Notes: generated from the sequence alone by a model not told the origin. A stretch of DNA of 64,000 nt from Sulfurimonas sp. HSL3-1 (GCF_039645995.1 NZ_CP147920.1:620001-684000); one strand, 5' to 3'. Shown: positions 18,327 to 28,521, numbered from the stretch's first letter. Translations and numbers: made by a program.

Positions 18327-20950
18327 CAGGCTCCCTGCAGGCTCTCGAGCTGGTCGAGGATCTTGCGTTGTTTGTTCTGGGCATCGACGAGGGCTTCGCG
18401 GTTGGTAGCGACGACCTCTTCAGGCGCGTTGGCGACGAAACGCTCGTTATTGAGCATGCCCGCCAATTTGGCGATCTCTTTTTCCAGTTTCACGTTCTGC
18501 TTCTCCAGCCGGTCCAGGATGGGGGCTAGGTCGATGGAACCGGTCGGGATAAAGACCTCGACCTTCTCCCCGACGTCGCTGACGGCATTTTCCATCTTCT
18601 CTGTGACGAAACCGACCTTCTCGACCTTGCCGAGGCGGCAAATGTAGGCATCCATCGCTTCGGATGTCACGGCATCCGTCTTGACGTAGGCCTCCTCGAT
18701 CTTCTGGTTGCCCATATCGATGAGGGTCTTCGCACGGCGGACGGTGACGATGGCGTCCATGATAACATCGAACATCGCTTCGATTTGCATATCGCGTTCG
18801 CCCGCTTCCGGATAGCGGCTGATCATGATGGAATCCCCCGTCTCCAGCGACGTGCCGGAGAGCTCATGGTAGAGGTACTCGGTCATGAACGGCATGAACG
18901 GGTGCAGCAGCTTCATGGAGGCTTTGAAGATCGCGCCCAGTTCCGGTACGCTCTCCTTGCTCACCTTGGAAAGTTCGATACCCCAGTCACAGAACTCGTT
19001 CCACAGGAAGCGGTAGAGGACCGTGGCCGCGTCGTTGAAGCGGTACTCGTCGAGGAAGCCGCGGGTTTCAACGACGGCGGCGTTGAAGCGGCTCTGCATA
19101 TAGCGGCCGAGGTCGGTTGTGACCGTGATGTTCTCCAGGTTATCGAAGGTCTCGACGTTCATCTGGAGGAACTTCGCCGCATTGTAGAGTTTGTTGGTGA
19201 AGTTGCGGCTTAGTTCCAGCTTCTCTTCGCTGAGGCGGATGTCGCGCCCCTGGACGGCGAGGACAGCCAGCGTGAAACGCAGGGCATCCGCGCTGTATTT
19301 CTCGACCATGTCGAGCGGATCGATGACGTTGCCCTTGGACTTGGACATCTTCTGGCCGTGTTCGTCGCGGACCAGCGCGTGCAGGTAGATATGTTCGAAC
19401 GGCAGTTTGCCCATGAAGGTTTCACCCATCAGCATCATCCGCGCAACCCAGAAGAAGAGGATGTCAAAGCCGGTGATCAGCAGGCTGTTCGGGTAGAAGT
19501 TCTTGAGGTCGTCGCTCTCGAAGAGCTTGTCCATGACCGGGTCACCGTTGCCCCAGCCCAGGGTCGAGAAGGGCCAGAGCGCCGAGGAGAACCAGGTGTC
19601 GAGAACGTCGGGGTCCTGAACGATGTTTTTGGAAGAGCAGTGCGGACACGCTTCAGGTTCCTCTTGCTGTGACGCCCACTCATGGCCGCAGTCGTCGCAG
19701 TAGAAGACCGGGATGCGGTGGCCCCACCAGAGCTGGCGGGAGATACACCAGTCGCGCAGGTCGTTCATCCAGGCATTGTAGCTGTTGATCCAGTGCTGCG
19801 GGAAGAACTTGACGAGACCGTCATTGACCTTCTCGATGCTCCCTTTGGCCGTTTCGGCGCGGACGAACCACTGCTTGGAGATGTAGGGCTCGACGACGTT
19901 CTTACAGCGGTAACAGTGGCCGACCTGGTGGACGTGCTCTTCGATTTTCTCGACGAAGCCTTCCTCTTCGAGACGCTTAACGATGACGTCGCGCGCTTCG
20001 AGGCGCTCGAGCCCTTTGAACTCGCCGGCGAAGTCGTTGAGGATCCCTTTTTCGTCAAAGACAGTGATGAATTCGAGGTCGTGGCGCTTGCCGACCTCGT
20101 AGTCGTTCGGGTCGTGGGCCGGGGTGACCTTAACCATCCCGGTTCCGAACTCCATGTCGACGTGCTCGTCGGCGATAATGGGGATCTCGCGGTCAATGAG
20201 CGGCAGTTTGAGCTTTTTGCCGATAAGGGCCTTGTAGCGCTCGTCGTCCGGGTGGACCATAACGGCCGTGTCCCCGAAATAGGTCTCCGGACGGGTTGTC
20301 GCGACGACGATGTGGCCGCTGCCGTCCGCGTAGGGGTAGCGGACGTGGTAGAAGTGGCCGTTGTGCTCTTCGTACTCGACTTCGATGTCGGAGAGGGCCC
20401 CGTCATGGGTACACCAGTTGACCATGTAGTTTCCGCGGACGATCAGCCCTTTGTCATAGAGGTTGACGAAGGCCTCTTTGACAGCGGACTTCAGCCCTTC
20501 GTCCATCGTGAAGCGTTCGCGGCTCCAGGCGGGGGAGACGCCCATCTTGCGGAGTTGGCCGACCATAATGCCGCCGGACTCCTCTTTCCATGCCCAGACA
20601 CGCTCCAGGAACTTCTCGCGCCCGAGCTCTTCCTTGGTCGTTCCTTCTTCAAGCAGCTGCTTCTCGACGACGTTCTGGGTCGCAATCCCCGCGTGGTCCG
20701 TGCCCGGCTGCCACAGCGTCTTGTAGCCGTCCATCCGCTTGTAGCGGACGATGATGTCCTGAAGGGTGAAGGTAAGAGAGTGGCCGATGTGCAGACGCCC
20801 GGTGACATTCGGCGGCGGCATCATGATGGCGAAGTTTTTGTCGGCTTTCTGGATGGCTTTGTTTCCGTCAATTTCAAAATAGCCGCGCTCTTCCCAGATA
20901 GGGTAGAATGCCGACTCGACGGAAGAAGGATCATAGCTTTTTTTTGACAT
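18326..20950 (-). CDS. valS: Valine-tRNA ligase
   Basis: An 874-residue class I aminoacyl-tRNA synthetase charging tRNA-Val. The HIGH motif appears as PPPNVTGRLHIGHSL near residue 45, KMSKS as GQKMSKSKGNVIDP near residue 515, and the editing domain lies between them with a small zinc-ribbon-like CxxC..CxxC (CDDCGHEW, CPHCSS). The C-terminal coiled coil (ILDRLEKQNVKLEKEIAKL) that binds the tRNA is present. The start at ATG 20950 is preceded by a TATAAT box near 21025. Length and motif order are normal. Confidence 0.97.
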   Translation of the reverse strand: MSKKSYDPSSVESAFYPIWEERGYFEIDGNKAIQKADKNFAIMMPPPNVTGRLHIGHSLTFTLQDIIVRYKRMDGYKTLWQPGTDHAGIATQNVVEKQLLEEGTTKEELGREKFLERVWAWKEESGGIMVGQLRKMGVSPAWSRERFTMDEGLKSAVKEAFVNLYDKGLIVRGNYMVNWCTHDGALSDIEVEYEEHNGHFYHVRYPYADGSGHIVVATTRPETYFGDTAVMVHPDDERYKALIGKKLKLPLIDREIPIIADEHVDMEFGTGMVKVTPAHDPNDYEVGKRHDLEFITVFDEKGILNDFAGEFKGLERLEARDVIVKRLEEEGFVEKIEEHVHQVGHCYRCKNVVEPYISKQWFVRAETAKGSIEKVNDGLVKFFPQHWINSYNAWMNDLRDWCISRQLWWGHRIPVFYCDDCGHEWASQQEEPEACPHCSSKNIVQDPDVLDTWFSSALWPFSTLGWGNGDPVMDKLFESDDLKNFYPNSLLITGFDILFFWVARMMLMGETFMGKLPFEHIYLHALVRDEHGQKMSKSKGNVIDPLDMVEKYSADALRFTLAVLAVQGRDIRLSEEKLELSRNFTNKLYNAAKFLQMNVETFDNLENITVTTDLGRYMQSRFNAAVVETRGFLDEYRFNDAATVLYRFLWNEFCDWGIELSKVSKESVPELGAIFKASMKLLHPFMPFMTEYLYHELSGTSLETGDSIMISRYPEAGERDMQIEAMFDVIMDAIVTVRRAKTLIDMGNQKIEEAYVKTDAVTSEAMDAYICRLGKVEKVGFVTEKMENAVSDVGEKVEVFIPTGSIDLAPILDRLEKQNVKLEKEIAKLAGMLNNERFVANAPEEVVATNREALVDAQNKQRKILDQLESLQGA

Positions 20951-21021
20951 GGATGTCCCCGTATTCTGCGCTTGTTTTGTTCAGATTTTGAAATGAATGA
21001 AGGCGCTTAAATTTTAGGCGG

Positions 21022-21027
21022 ATTATA
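21022..21027 (-). promoter_or_regulatory. -10 box (TATAAT) for valS
   Basis: TATAAT on the minus strand about 70 bp before the valS start, in the divergent gap with the helicase gene. Confidence 0.55.
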
Positions 21028-21136
21028 GCGAAACGGAGGTAAAATGCCGGACTCAACAGCGTAATGCCGTCAGCTTGACGGCCGAAACATCCCGCATCTC
21101 AGCCGTAAGAGCGAACTCTACCCGCAAAGGACAGCA

Positions 21137-23218
21137 GTGCCCCTTTCCCGTCTCAACGAAGAACAGTACCGTGCCGCGACCGCATCCTTTGGCCACAATC
21201 TGATTATCGCCTCCGCCGGGACGGGCAAGACGTCGACCATTGTCGGGCGGATTGCGCACCTTCTGGGGCAGGGGGTGCAGCCCCACGAGATCCTGCTGCT
21301 CACCTTTACGAACAAGGCCGCGGCGGAGATGGTCGAACGCGTTGCAGCCTTTTTCGGTGCGGAAAAGGCCGGGCAGATCGACGCAGGGACCTTCCATGCG
21401 GTCAGCTACCGCTGGCTCAAGCGGCAACAGGGCAAGGTCGTCCTCAAGCAGCAGCGCGAGCTCAAGACCCTCTTCCGCAGTGTTTACGAAAAACGCAGTT
21501 TCCACCACCTGGAGGGGGAGAACGAACCCTACGGCGCCAACTACCTCTATGACCTTTACTCCTATTACCAGAATACGGAGATGGACAAGAGTTTCGAGAT
21601 GTGGATCACTGAGCGGCAGGAGGAACATGACCGTTTTGCCATGATCTATGCCGACATCATCGACGAATTCGAAGAGCTGAAAACCCAGTACGGGTTTTTG
21701 AACTTCAACGACCTGCTCCTGCAGATGCGCAAGCTCTGCGAACGGATGGAGCTCGGGTATAAAGAGGTGCTTGTCGACGAGTACCAGGATACCAACGCCC
21801 TGCAGGGGACGCTGATCGATGCGATGAGTCCGCCGTCGCTCTTCTGCGTCGGCGATTATGACCAGTCCATCTACGCCTTCAACGGGGCGGACATCTCCAT
21901 TATCGGCTCTTTTTCGCAGAAGTACCCCGATGCCGACGTTCATACCCTCTCGAAGAACTACCGCTCGACGGTCCCCATCCTCTCCCTGGCGAACAAAGTG
22001 ATTGCCAAAAATGAGCGCATTTACCCCAAACAGCTGGAGGTGACGCGGGATCATGCCGCACCGCCGCCGAAGCTGCTCGTGTACGACGAACTCTTCGAAC
22101 AGTACCACGGCATCGCGGAGATGATTGGCAAGAGTGCAACCGAACACGAAGAGATTGCTGTCATTTTCCGCAACAACTCCAGTGCGGACGGGATCGAGGC
22201 GGCACTGCGGGAGAAGGGGATCGCCTGCCGCCGGCGCGGCGGGGTCAGCTTTTTTGACGCCAAAGAGGTGAAGTTCATTCTCGATATCTATACGCTGCTC
22301 GTCAACGAGAGCGATATGATGGCTTTCATCCATGTGTTCGAACATGCCAAAGGGGTGGGAAGCGCGTTGGCCAAGGAGCTCTACGTGGCGCTGCAGTTCC
22401 TTGGCGGCGGTTCGATGCTGCGGGGTCTTTATACGCCCGATCTGAAGATCAGCAACCCTTTCGAGAAACGGAAACTGAACCACCAGCTCGGACTGTTCGA
22501 TGATTTTCTAGAGCTTGGGCATGCCGGCCGTTTTGCCGAGGTGATCAGCGATAAAAAGCTTTTGAAGAACCCCGTACTAAAGCATCCGAAGCTGACCAAA
22601 GACGGGGCGAAAATGCTCTCGCAGTTCTATACCCTGCTGCAGGCGATCAAAAACCTCTCCCGTCCCCAGAACGTCGTACAGAAAATCGCAGCCTCCGATC
22701 TCTATGCGACGGTCGCGGAGCAGCTGGCCGTCCGGCGTGCCATTTTGCCCGACGGCCAGGTCGATGCAAAGCTTAAAACGGAAGCATTGGAACGTATTCG
22801 CCGCAAACCGGCGGTGCTCCAGGAATTGGCCAAGCCCTATAAAGAGCATGAGCGCTTCCTCAATGCGATGATTCTCGGCTCCCAGGACCTGACCCAGGGC
22901 GAAGGGGTGCATCTGCTCAGTATCCATGCGTCCAAAGGGCTGGAGTATAAAGAGGTTTATGTCATCGATCTGATGGACGGGCGCTTTCCCAACCGTAAAT
23001 TGATGGGCAGAGGCGGAAGTCTGGACGAGGAACGGCGGCTCTTCTACGTAGCGGTGACCCGGGCGAAGGATATCCTCTATCTGAGTTTCGCCAAATACGA
23101 CCGGATCAAAAAAGCGCAGTTCGTCCCGTCGATCTTTCTTTACGAAGCGGGCATGCTCAAAGAGGACGAAGAGTACAGAATGCTTGTGAAAAAAGAGGAA
23201 GCGAAAGAAGACGCGTAA
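21137..23218 (+). CDS. UvrD/Rep-family ATP-dependent DNA helicase
   Basis: A 693-residue superfamily 1A helicase (3'-5' unwinding, repair or replication restart). The start is GTG 21137 with AAAGGA upstream. Visible motifs are LNEEQYRAA (Q motif), IIASAGTGKTSTI (Walker A), LLTFTNKAAAEM (Ia), LVDEYQDTNALQ (II), GDYDQSIYAFNGAD (III), LSIHASKGLEYKEVYVID (V) and RRLFYVAVTRAKD (VI). The whole UvrD-like two-domain arrangement is intact. It cannot be assigned to UvrD, PcrA or Rep from sequence alone. Confidence 0.93.
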   Translation: MPLSRLNEEQYRAATASFGHNLIIASAGTGKTSTIVGRIAHLLGQGVQPHEILLLTFTNKAAAEMVERVAAFFGAEKAGQIDAGTFHAVSYRWLKRQQGKVVLKQQRELKTLFRSVYEKRSFHHLEGENEPYGANYLYDLYSYYQNTEMDKSFEMWITERQEEHDRFAMIYADIIDEFEELKTQYGFLNFNDLLLQMRKLCERMELGYKEVLVDEYQDTNALQGTLIDAMSPPSLFCVGDYDQSIYAFNGADISIIGSFSQKYPDADVHTLSKNYRSTVPILSLANKVIAKNERIYPKQLEVTRDHAAPPPKLLVYDELFEQYHGIAEMIGKSATEHEEIAVIFRNNSSADGIEAALREKGIACRRRGGVSFFDAKEVKFILDIYTLLVNESDMMAFIHVFEHAKGVGSALAKELYVALQFLGGGSMLRGLYTPDLKISNPFEKRKLNHQLGLFDDFLELGHAGRFAEVISDKKLLKNPVLKHPKLTKDGAKMLSQFYTLLQAIKNLSRPQNVVQKIAASDLYATVAEQLAVRRAILPDGQVDAKLKTEALERIRRKPAVLQELAKPYKEHERFLNAMILGSQDLTQGEGVHLLSIHASKGLEYKEVYVIDLMDGRFPNRKLMGRGGSLDEERRLFYVAVTRAKDILYLSFAKYDRIKKAQFVPSIFLYEAGMLKEDEEYRMLVKKEEAKEDA

Positions 23219-23228
23219 GCGCGTCTTC
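23207..23228. terminator. Convergent terminator hairpin
   Basis: A perfect 9-bp stem (GAAGACGCG/CGCGTCTTC) with a TAAG loop spans the helicase stop and the gap before the pilus operon end. On the minus strand it is followed by a pyrimidine/T-rich stretch, so it probably ends the pilus operon. Confidence 0.5.
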
Positions 23229-23236
23229 CATTGATG

Positions 23237-24481
23237 TTAACGGCCGTGGACGGCGTCGTTGAGCGACCACATCGGCAAGAAGATACCAAGGGCAAGCAGC
23301 AAGACCATCGCGGCAATCATAAAGAGCATGATCGGTTCGATCGCTTCGGCAAGCCCGTCGATGATCTGGTCGAAACGCATCTTATAATAGTCCGTGACCT
23401 TCTCAAGCATCGAGTCGAGCTGACCCCCCTGCTCACCGGCGGAGATCATCTGAATGATCATATTCTCGAACAATCCGGTGTCGGCAAGCCCTTCGCTTAG
23501 GGAGGCTCCTTTTTCGACAGCCTGTCTGACGGTTAAAAGTTTCTCCTGCAGCGGGAGGTTGTCGATCATGGCGACGGAGGTCTCGAGCGCATCGGCAATG
23601 GGAATACCCGCCTTGACAAGGGCGGAGAAGACCAGAGTGAAACGGTTGAGCGTAGAGAACATGATCAGATTTTTGATCAAATAGGTTTTCAGTAAGAGCT
23701 GATGCCATCGGAATTTGAACTCCCGGTTGGTATTGAGCATGTACCGGAAAATGATGAAAAAGACAATCAACCCCGCAAGGATATAAGGACCGAAGTTATT
23801 GAACAGGTACTCCAGTTTCAGCAGAATAATCGTCGGCAGCGGCAGATCGGCATGCAGCTCTTCGAAGATCTTTTTAAACTGGGGCACAACATAAGAGATC
23901 AAAATCGTAAAGGCGACGGCCATGGCGATCATGACGTTGCGCGGATAGGCCATAGCCTTCTTGAATTTGATGACGTTGCGACGGATCTCTTCGAGCATGT
24001 CGGCAAGCTGGTAGAGTGAATCTGCCATGTTACCGGTCTGTTCACCGAGTTCGACCATCGCCAGGGTGAGACCGCCAAGTTGAAAACGGAAGTTCTCCAT
24101 GGACTTCGACATGCTTGAACCCGAGTTGATATCTTCGGCAACGGAGGAGAAGATCTCTTCGAGCACCGGGTCGTTGGCTGCCCGTGCGATTTCGTTCAAT
24201 GCATCATGGACGGAGATACCGGCATTGGTCATAACGGCCAACTGCCGGATCGCAGCGATCAGAGAATCGGGTTTGACCTTCTTCTTTTTGATGTTGCCCA
24301 TAAAACGCTCTTTGAAATGTTTGAGCTGATCATCAAGCGGTGCTGCACCTTCCATGACATTGACAACGATACCGGGATAGCGGACTTTGGCAATATACAT
24401 CGCCTCTTTTTTCCCCTCGGCATAAAAGCCGTGTTGAACTTTTTTCCCTTTTGACAGGACTGTTGCAAGATAGTATTTCAT
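23237..24481 (-). CDS. Type IV pilus/transformation inner-membrane platform protein (GspF/PilC/MshG family)
   Basis: A 414-residue polytopic protein with two T2SF domains (about residues 70-195 and 275-400), each ending in a membrane helix pair. Recognisable segments are LIAAIRQLAVMTNAGISVHDAL in the first half and LNRFTLVFSALVKAGIPIADAL in the second, with ISAGEQGGQLDSMLEKV before the last helices. It anchors the assembly ATPase to the membrane. It is the last gene of the nine-gene operon and overlaps the ATPase gene by 4 bases. The Campylobacter counterpart by gene order would be CtsF. Confidence 0.92.
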   Translation of the reverse strand: MKYYLATVLSKGKKVQHGFYAEGKKEAMYIAKVRYPGIVVNVMEGAAPLDDQLKHFKERFMGNIKKKKVKPDSLIAAIRQLAVMTNAGISVHDALNEIARAANDPVLEEIFSSVAEDINSGSSMSKSMENFRFQLGGLTLAMVELGEQTGNMADSLYQLADMLEEIRRNVIKFKKAMAYPRNVMIAMAVAFTILISYVVPQFKKIFEELHADLPLPTIILLKLEYLFNNFGPYILAGLIVFFIIFRYMLNTNREFKFRWHQLLLKTYLIKNLIMFSTLNRFTLVFSALVKAGIPIADALETSVAMIDNLPLQEKLLTVRQAVEKGASLSEGLADTGLFENMIIQMISAGEQGGQLDSMLEKVTDYYKMRFDQIIDGLAEAIEPIMLFMIAAMVLLLALGIFLPMWSLNDAVHGR

Positions 24482-26214
24482 TCTTTTGCCACCCTCAAGA
24501 CTTCTTCAATTGTTGTTTTACCTTCAACGACCTTTGCCATCCCATTCTGAAACATACTAACGAAACCTTCCTGAATCGCCTGTTTCATCATCTCTTCTTT
24601 GGAAGCGCTCCTGGCGATCATGCTGCTGAGTGTTTCGGTAATGGGAAGAACTTCACTGATCATCTCTCGGCCGAGATAGCCGCTGCCGTTGCACTCTTTA
24701 CAACCGACACCATGGTAAAAGACCGTCTCGGGCGGGATATAGGCCTTATACTCTTTTAGAACGGATGGCGGCACTTCAAGCTCTTTTTTACAGTGCGGGC
24801 AGATTTTGCGGACGAGACGCTGCGCCTGAACGGCGACAACGGCCCCGCTGATAAGATAGGGCTCGATTCCCATGTCCGCCATACGAGGCAGGGCGGAAAT
24901 GGCGTCGTTGGTGTGCAGGGTAGAGATGACAAGGTGCCCGGTCAGTGCGGCCTTGATAGCGATCTCCAGGGTTTCATGGTCACGGATCTCACCGATCATG
25001 ATCTTGTCAGGGTCCTGGCGCAGAATTGAGCGCAATGCTGCGGCGAAGGTCATACCGACCTGCGGATGGACCTGGACCTGCTGAATAAGGTTCATCCGGT
25101 ATTCGACAGGGTCTTCGACCGTAATGACTTTGTCCTCGACGTTACGCAGTTCGTTGAGGGCCCCGTAGAGCGTTGTCGTTTTTCCCGATCCGGTCGGACC
25201 GGTGACCAGAAGGATGCCGTGGGGCTTTTTCAAAGCCTGGATCAGCTTTTTGTAGCCGTCCGCATCCATACCGGCGTCTTCAAGTCGGATCAGCGCTTTC
25301 TCCTTGTCCAGAATACGCATAACGATAGACTCGCCGTAGAGAATCGGGAGCGTCGAAAAACGGAAGTCGTACTCGCGGTCACCGACCACGGCGGAGAAAC
25401 GGCCGTCCTGGGGTTTGCGCTTTTCGGCGATATCGAGATTGGCAAGGAGCTTGAAACGCGAAGCGAGCGGTGGGTAGATATCCTGGTCGAAGATGAAGAT
25501 CTCGGCCAGTTTCCCGTCGACACGCGCCCGGACGACACAGTTGTTCTCCGTCGGTTCGATATGGATATCGCTCGCCCGGCTCTTGATACAGGTTTTCAGA
25601 ATAACGTTGATGAGCTGGAGAATCGACGATGCGTCCTTCTGCTCTTCGGGCGAACCGATCGTGTTGAGCTCTTTTCGGATGTTGTCGACAAGGCCCTTGA
25701 CACTGCTTTTAATATCGATCTTGAAGAGATAGGACTGGATCTGCTTTCCCGAGGAGATGGCCACCTGGAGCGGTTTACGCGGGAAGACCCTCTGAATCGC
25801 TTCCTGGGCATCGATGTTGAGCGGATCGGCGAAGGCGACCGTAATGCTCATATCGCTTTCCGCGACCGGCAAGGCATTGGAGCGTTGCAAGAGATTCAGA
25901 GGAACACGCTCCGCCAAACGATAATCCATATCGATCGAATCCAGATCGATATATTGGATCTCAAGGACCTCCGCCAGGTACTCCAGGACGGCCCTTTCGG
26001 GGAGAAAAGGATACTGTTTGAGAATCTCCAGGTCATACTTGCCGGCCCGGATCTGTTCAACGACGAAACGTTTGACAAAGTTGAGCGATACGGCCCCGAC
26101 TTTTGTCAATGTTTCCAGCAAGATCTCCTCTTTCACCCCGACCTTGACAAGGCGGTCGATCTGGGTTTGGGAGATATGCTTTTTTTCCAGAAGATCGTGC
26201 GTAATTCTATCCAC
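24478..26214 (-). CDS. Pilus/secretion assembly ATPase (GspE/PilB/MshE family)
   Basis: A 578-residue hexameric ATPase that powers pilus or pseudopilus extension. It has Walker A GPTGSGKTTTLYGAL (around residue 340), the Asp box, Walker B LRQDPDKIMIGEIRD, the His box STLHTNDAISALPRM, and the tetracysteine zinc site CPHC...CKEC near residue 500. The N-terminal domain is present, but I do not see the RLGxxL spacing that marks the cyclic-di-GMP-binding MshEN module. By gene order it corresponds to Campylobacter CtsE. It is cotranscribed with the platform protein. Confidence 0.93.
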   Translation of the reverse strand: MDRITHDLLEKKHISQTQIDRLVKVGVKEEILLETLTKVGAVSLNFVKRFVVEQIRAGKYDLEILKQYPFLPERAVLEYLAEVLEIQYIDLDSIDMDYRLAERVPLNLLQRSNALPVAESDMSITVAFADPLNIDAQEAIQRVFPRKPLQVAISSGKQIQSYLFKIDIKSSVKGLVDNIRKELNTIGSPEEQKDASSILQLINVILKTCIKSRASDIHIEPTENNCVVRARVDGKLAEIFIFDQDIYPPLASRFKLLANLDIAEKRKPQDGRFSAVVGDREYDFRFSTLPILYGESIVMRILDKEKALIRLEDAGMDADGYKKLIQALKKPHGILLVTGPTGSGKTTTLYGALNELRNVEDKVITVEDPVEYRMNLIQQVQVHPQVGMTFAAALRSILRQDPDKIMIGEIRDHETLEIAIKAALTGHLVISTLHTNDAISALPRMADMGIEPYLISGAVVAVQAQRLVRKICPHCKKELEVPPSVLKEYKAYIPPETVFYHGVGCKECNGSGYLGREMISEVLPITETLSSMIARSASKEEMMKQAIQEGFVSMFQNGMAKVVEGKTTIEEVLRVAKE

Positions 26215-26226
26215 TTCGGATTGCCT

Positions 26227-26775
26227 TTAACGGTAAATATGCTGTTTTGTTAATATTGTATCATAATATTCCGTGATGCCAAGCTGCAGGGATTGGCCGG
26301 AATGACGCAGGAAAAGCTTGTAGCTTCGACGGGGGGTTTGGGGATCGGTCAGCACATAGGAGTCGCCGCTCTTCACGTAGTGATTTGCACTGTACAGATC
26401 GAAGACGCGTGAGAGGAGATGGTCCGAAGTCGGGAGCTTCAGACCCGTAAGCGGTGTCTGATTTTCAAGGGCATTGATCAGCAGGTTTCGCTGCAGCAGG
26501 ATCGCAGCAAAGTACGTGGCGTTCCTGCGCGCTTCCTCGGAATGGTTCAGTATAACGGCGGGTAGTGCCAGGCGATCAATGCGATCTGCTTCGAGGCAGG
26601 AAAAGGCGTAGAGCGAAACAAAACGTTCATCCTGTTCATGGCGGTGCAGCATCTTTGCACCCTGATTGCAGGCCCGAAGGTACTGACCGTTTTGATAGAG
26701 CGTGTAGAGGCTGCCGCTGCTGGAAGCACTGAGCAGTGTAGTGACAAGTGCAAGCAGGCTCAAATGAAGCCTCAT
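26227..26775 (-). CDS. Small exported protein of the pilus operon
   Basis: A 182-residue protein with an N-terminal signal peptide (MRLHLSLLALVTTLLSASSSG). The rest is mostly helical and may contain degenerate tetratricopeptide-like helices (LYTLYQNGQYLRACNQGAKML). No family is recognised. It overlaps the upstream TPR protein gene by ATGA and precedes the ATPase gene, so it likely acts in the same machine, for example as a periplasmic accessory protein. Confidence 0.75.
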   Translation of the reverse strand: MRLHLSLLALVTTLLSASSSGSLYTLYQNGQYLRACNQGAKMLHRHEQDERFVSLYAFSCLEADRIDRLALPAVILNHSEEARRNATYFAAILLQRNLLINALENQTPLTGLKLPTSDHLLSRVFDLYSANHYVKSGDSYVLTDPQTPRRSYKLFLRHSGQSLQLGITEYYDTILTKQHIYR

Positions 26776-27716
26776 TCCATCGTCCCCTTCTCCATCTGAT
26801 CAAGGGTGATTTTGGCCTTGACGGAGCTGCTCTCCTGGATGTAGCTTTTGAGGGTTTTGATCGCCATCTCTTTCTGATCCATTTTGTAAAGCGACTTTGC
26901 AAAAATGAGCCATGAATCTTCGATCGTACTGTCAAGTTCATTGGTGATCAGCGCATAGTTGTAGGCTTGCTGATAGTTACCGATATTATAATAGCGCTTG
27001 GCGACGAAAAGGCTCAGAATAGGGTTCTTGCTCTTTTTAAAACGGGCGATGACATCCTGGATATCCTTCATGTCGTCATCGCGGAGGATCGTCATCTCTT
27101 CAGACGACGGTTCATCTTCCGCATCAGCCCGAGATGCTGTGGGGAGCGGAGGGGTGGCTTTGTGTGACGAAGAAGCCTGAATGCCGGGTAACGTATCGGA
27201 CTGCATTGAAGGGGCATTTATCGGCTGTATCTCCTCTTTCGGAGGTGCCGAAATGACCGGGGCCGGAACTGGTGCCTGTTGTACCGGTTTCTGATAGACT
27301 GGCGGTGCAGCCTGTGTCCTCGCTTGCGGTTGCGGCTCTTGCGTATCGACATGGGAATAATAGTCCATAACGTCCGATTCGAACTCGTGCATGAATCCCA
27401 TGGAAGGCGTCAGTTTGAGTGTAGGTTGTCCCGCAGCAACGCTCTGTGCCGGTGCAGGTCGTGAGCTGTTGGGTTCCTGCTCCTGCGCGGCAGCGGTCTG
27501 TTCAACTGCGGTAACAGTTGGTGCTGTTTCTTTGGAAGCAGCCGGGGCTGATACGACCGCCTCTGGTTTTGATGGCGTCGGAGCCGACGGTGTGAAGAGA
27601 AAATAGGTCGCAGCGGATAGAAGGAGCACCGTGGCAGCGCCGCCGACCAGGTACGGGACCTGTCGTGTTCGGCGGTAGCGCTTCCAGCGCTGTTCGAGTT
27701 CAGGGACGTTAAGCAT
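26772..27716 (-). CDS. Membrane-anchored TPR protein (MshN-like position)
   Basis: A 314-residue bitopic protein. ATG 27716 overlaps the end of the ATPase-like gene (AATGCTTAA junction) and gives a normal start (MLNVPELEQRWKRYRR), so it is preferred over the in-frame ATG at 27749. One membrane helix (VPYLVGGAATVLLLSAATYF) is followed by a long low-complexity Pro/Ala/Gln/Ser periplasmic linker, then a C-terminal helical repeat domain (LFVAKRYYNIGNYQQAYNYA) of TPR type. In MSHA loci MshN occupies the same place between MshM and MshE. Confidence 0.82.
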   Translation of the reverse strand: MLNVPELEQRWKRYRRTRQVPYLVGGAATVLLLSAATYFLFTPSAPTPSKPEAVVSAPAASKETAPTVTAVEQTAAAQEQEPNSSRPAPAQSVAAGQPTLKLTPSMGFMHEFESDVMDYYSHVDTQEPQPQARTQAAPPVYQKPVQQAPVPAPVISAPPKEEIQPINAPSMQSDTLPGIQASSSHKATPPLPTASRADAEDEPSSEEMTILRDDDMKDIQDVIARFKKSKNPILSLFVAKRYYNIGNYQQAYNYALITNELDSTIEDSWLIFAKSLYKMDQKEMAIKTLKSYIQESSSVKAKITLDQMEKGTME

Positions 27717-28521
27717 TGATAAACCCCGTTTCAATCCCCGCCATTTCAATCATTTTACGGTTGACAGCAGTATAGTTGATCTGCGTGGGCTGATTCTCTT
27801 CATACCATGACGCAATACTGAAGAGTGCAAAGAGCAACTTGTTGGTATTACGGTAATTGCCTTCGGTCAATGCATGGATCCAGCGGACATTCTTGTCATT
27901 GAACATATTGGCGACATCAAAACAGTTTGACCGGAGCAGTTTTTTCTGAATGTAGATCTTCAGTTCGGCGGCCGAAGCGTTGAGCAGCTCTTGCGCTTCC
28001 CAGATACGTGACTGGAAATGCTCTTTGGCGACAACATCCTCCTGTTCCGTTTTGTGTAGGGAGATAATAAACTTGATCTGGCGCGTATCGGAGATCAGAC
28101 GGATTTTTTCCAACAACGCTGTCGAATACATTTGCGCTTCGTCCAGCAAGACGACCGGAGGGGTTTCAAATGTGTATTGTGCCGCAAGCTCATTGAAACG
28201 CGTAAAATGGATCGGTTCGTCGGTGATGTAGTCAAACACATCGCGTGCCAGTGATCGGAAAAAAGCATCTTCATCGGTGATGGGTGTCTGATATAGAACG
28301 ATCTTCTGTCTGTCATGCAGCTCTTTGTAGATACGGCTCAGCATCATACTTTTACCCGTGCCCGGTTTTCCGAAAAGCAGGATCATTTTCAGGGGTTTTT
28401 TAATGGCTTCCATCAGGGATTTGTAGACGATGGCGACGCGATCGAGCTGCACATAGGCATTCGCGTCTACAACATCGAGAAAGACCTCTTTGGAAGAGTC
28501 AAAGAGGTTCTTATTCTGCAT
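27709..28521 (-). CDS. AAA ATPase of the pilus operon (MshM/ExeA/CtsP type)
   Basis: A 270-residue AAA protein with Walker A LLFGKPGTGKSMML (around residue 50), Walker B PPVVLLDEAQMYS (near residue 125) and a sensor-1-like FIISLHKTEQ. ExeA/MshM relatives help place the secretin or control pilus assembly, and CtsP of Campylobacter is an ATP-binding protein in the same genomic position. There is no peptidoglycan-binding or membrane segment. It overlaps the secretin gene by 11 bases and the TPR gene by 8, so expression is coupled. Confidence 0.85.
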   Translation of the reverse strand: MQNKNLFDSSKEVFLDVVDANAYVQLDRVAIVYKSLMEAIKKPLKMILLFGKPGTGKSMMLSRIYKELHDRQKIVLYQTPITDEDAFFRSLARDVFDYITDEPIHFTRFNELAAQYTFETPPVVLLDEAQMYSTALLEKIRLISDTRQIKFIISLHKTEQEDVVAKEHFQSRIWEAQELLNASAAELKIYIQKKLLRSNCFDVANMFNDKNVRWIHALTEGNYRNTNKLLFALFSIASWYEENQPTQINYTAVNRKMIEMAGIETGFINA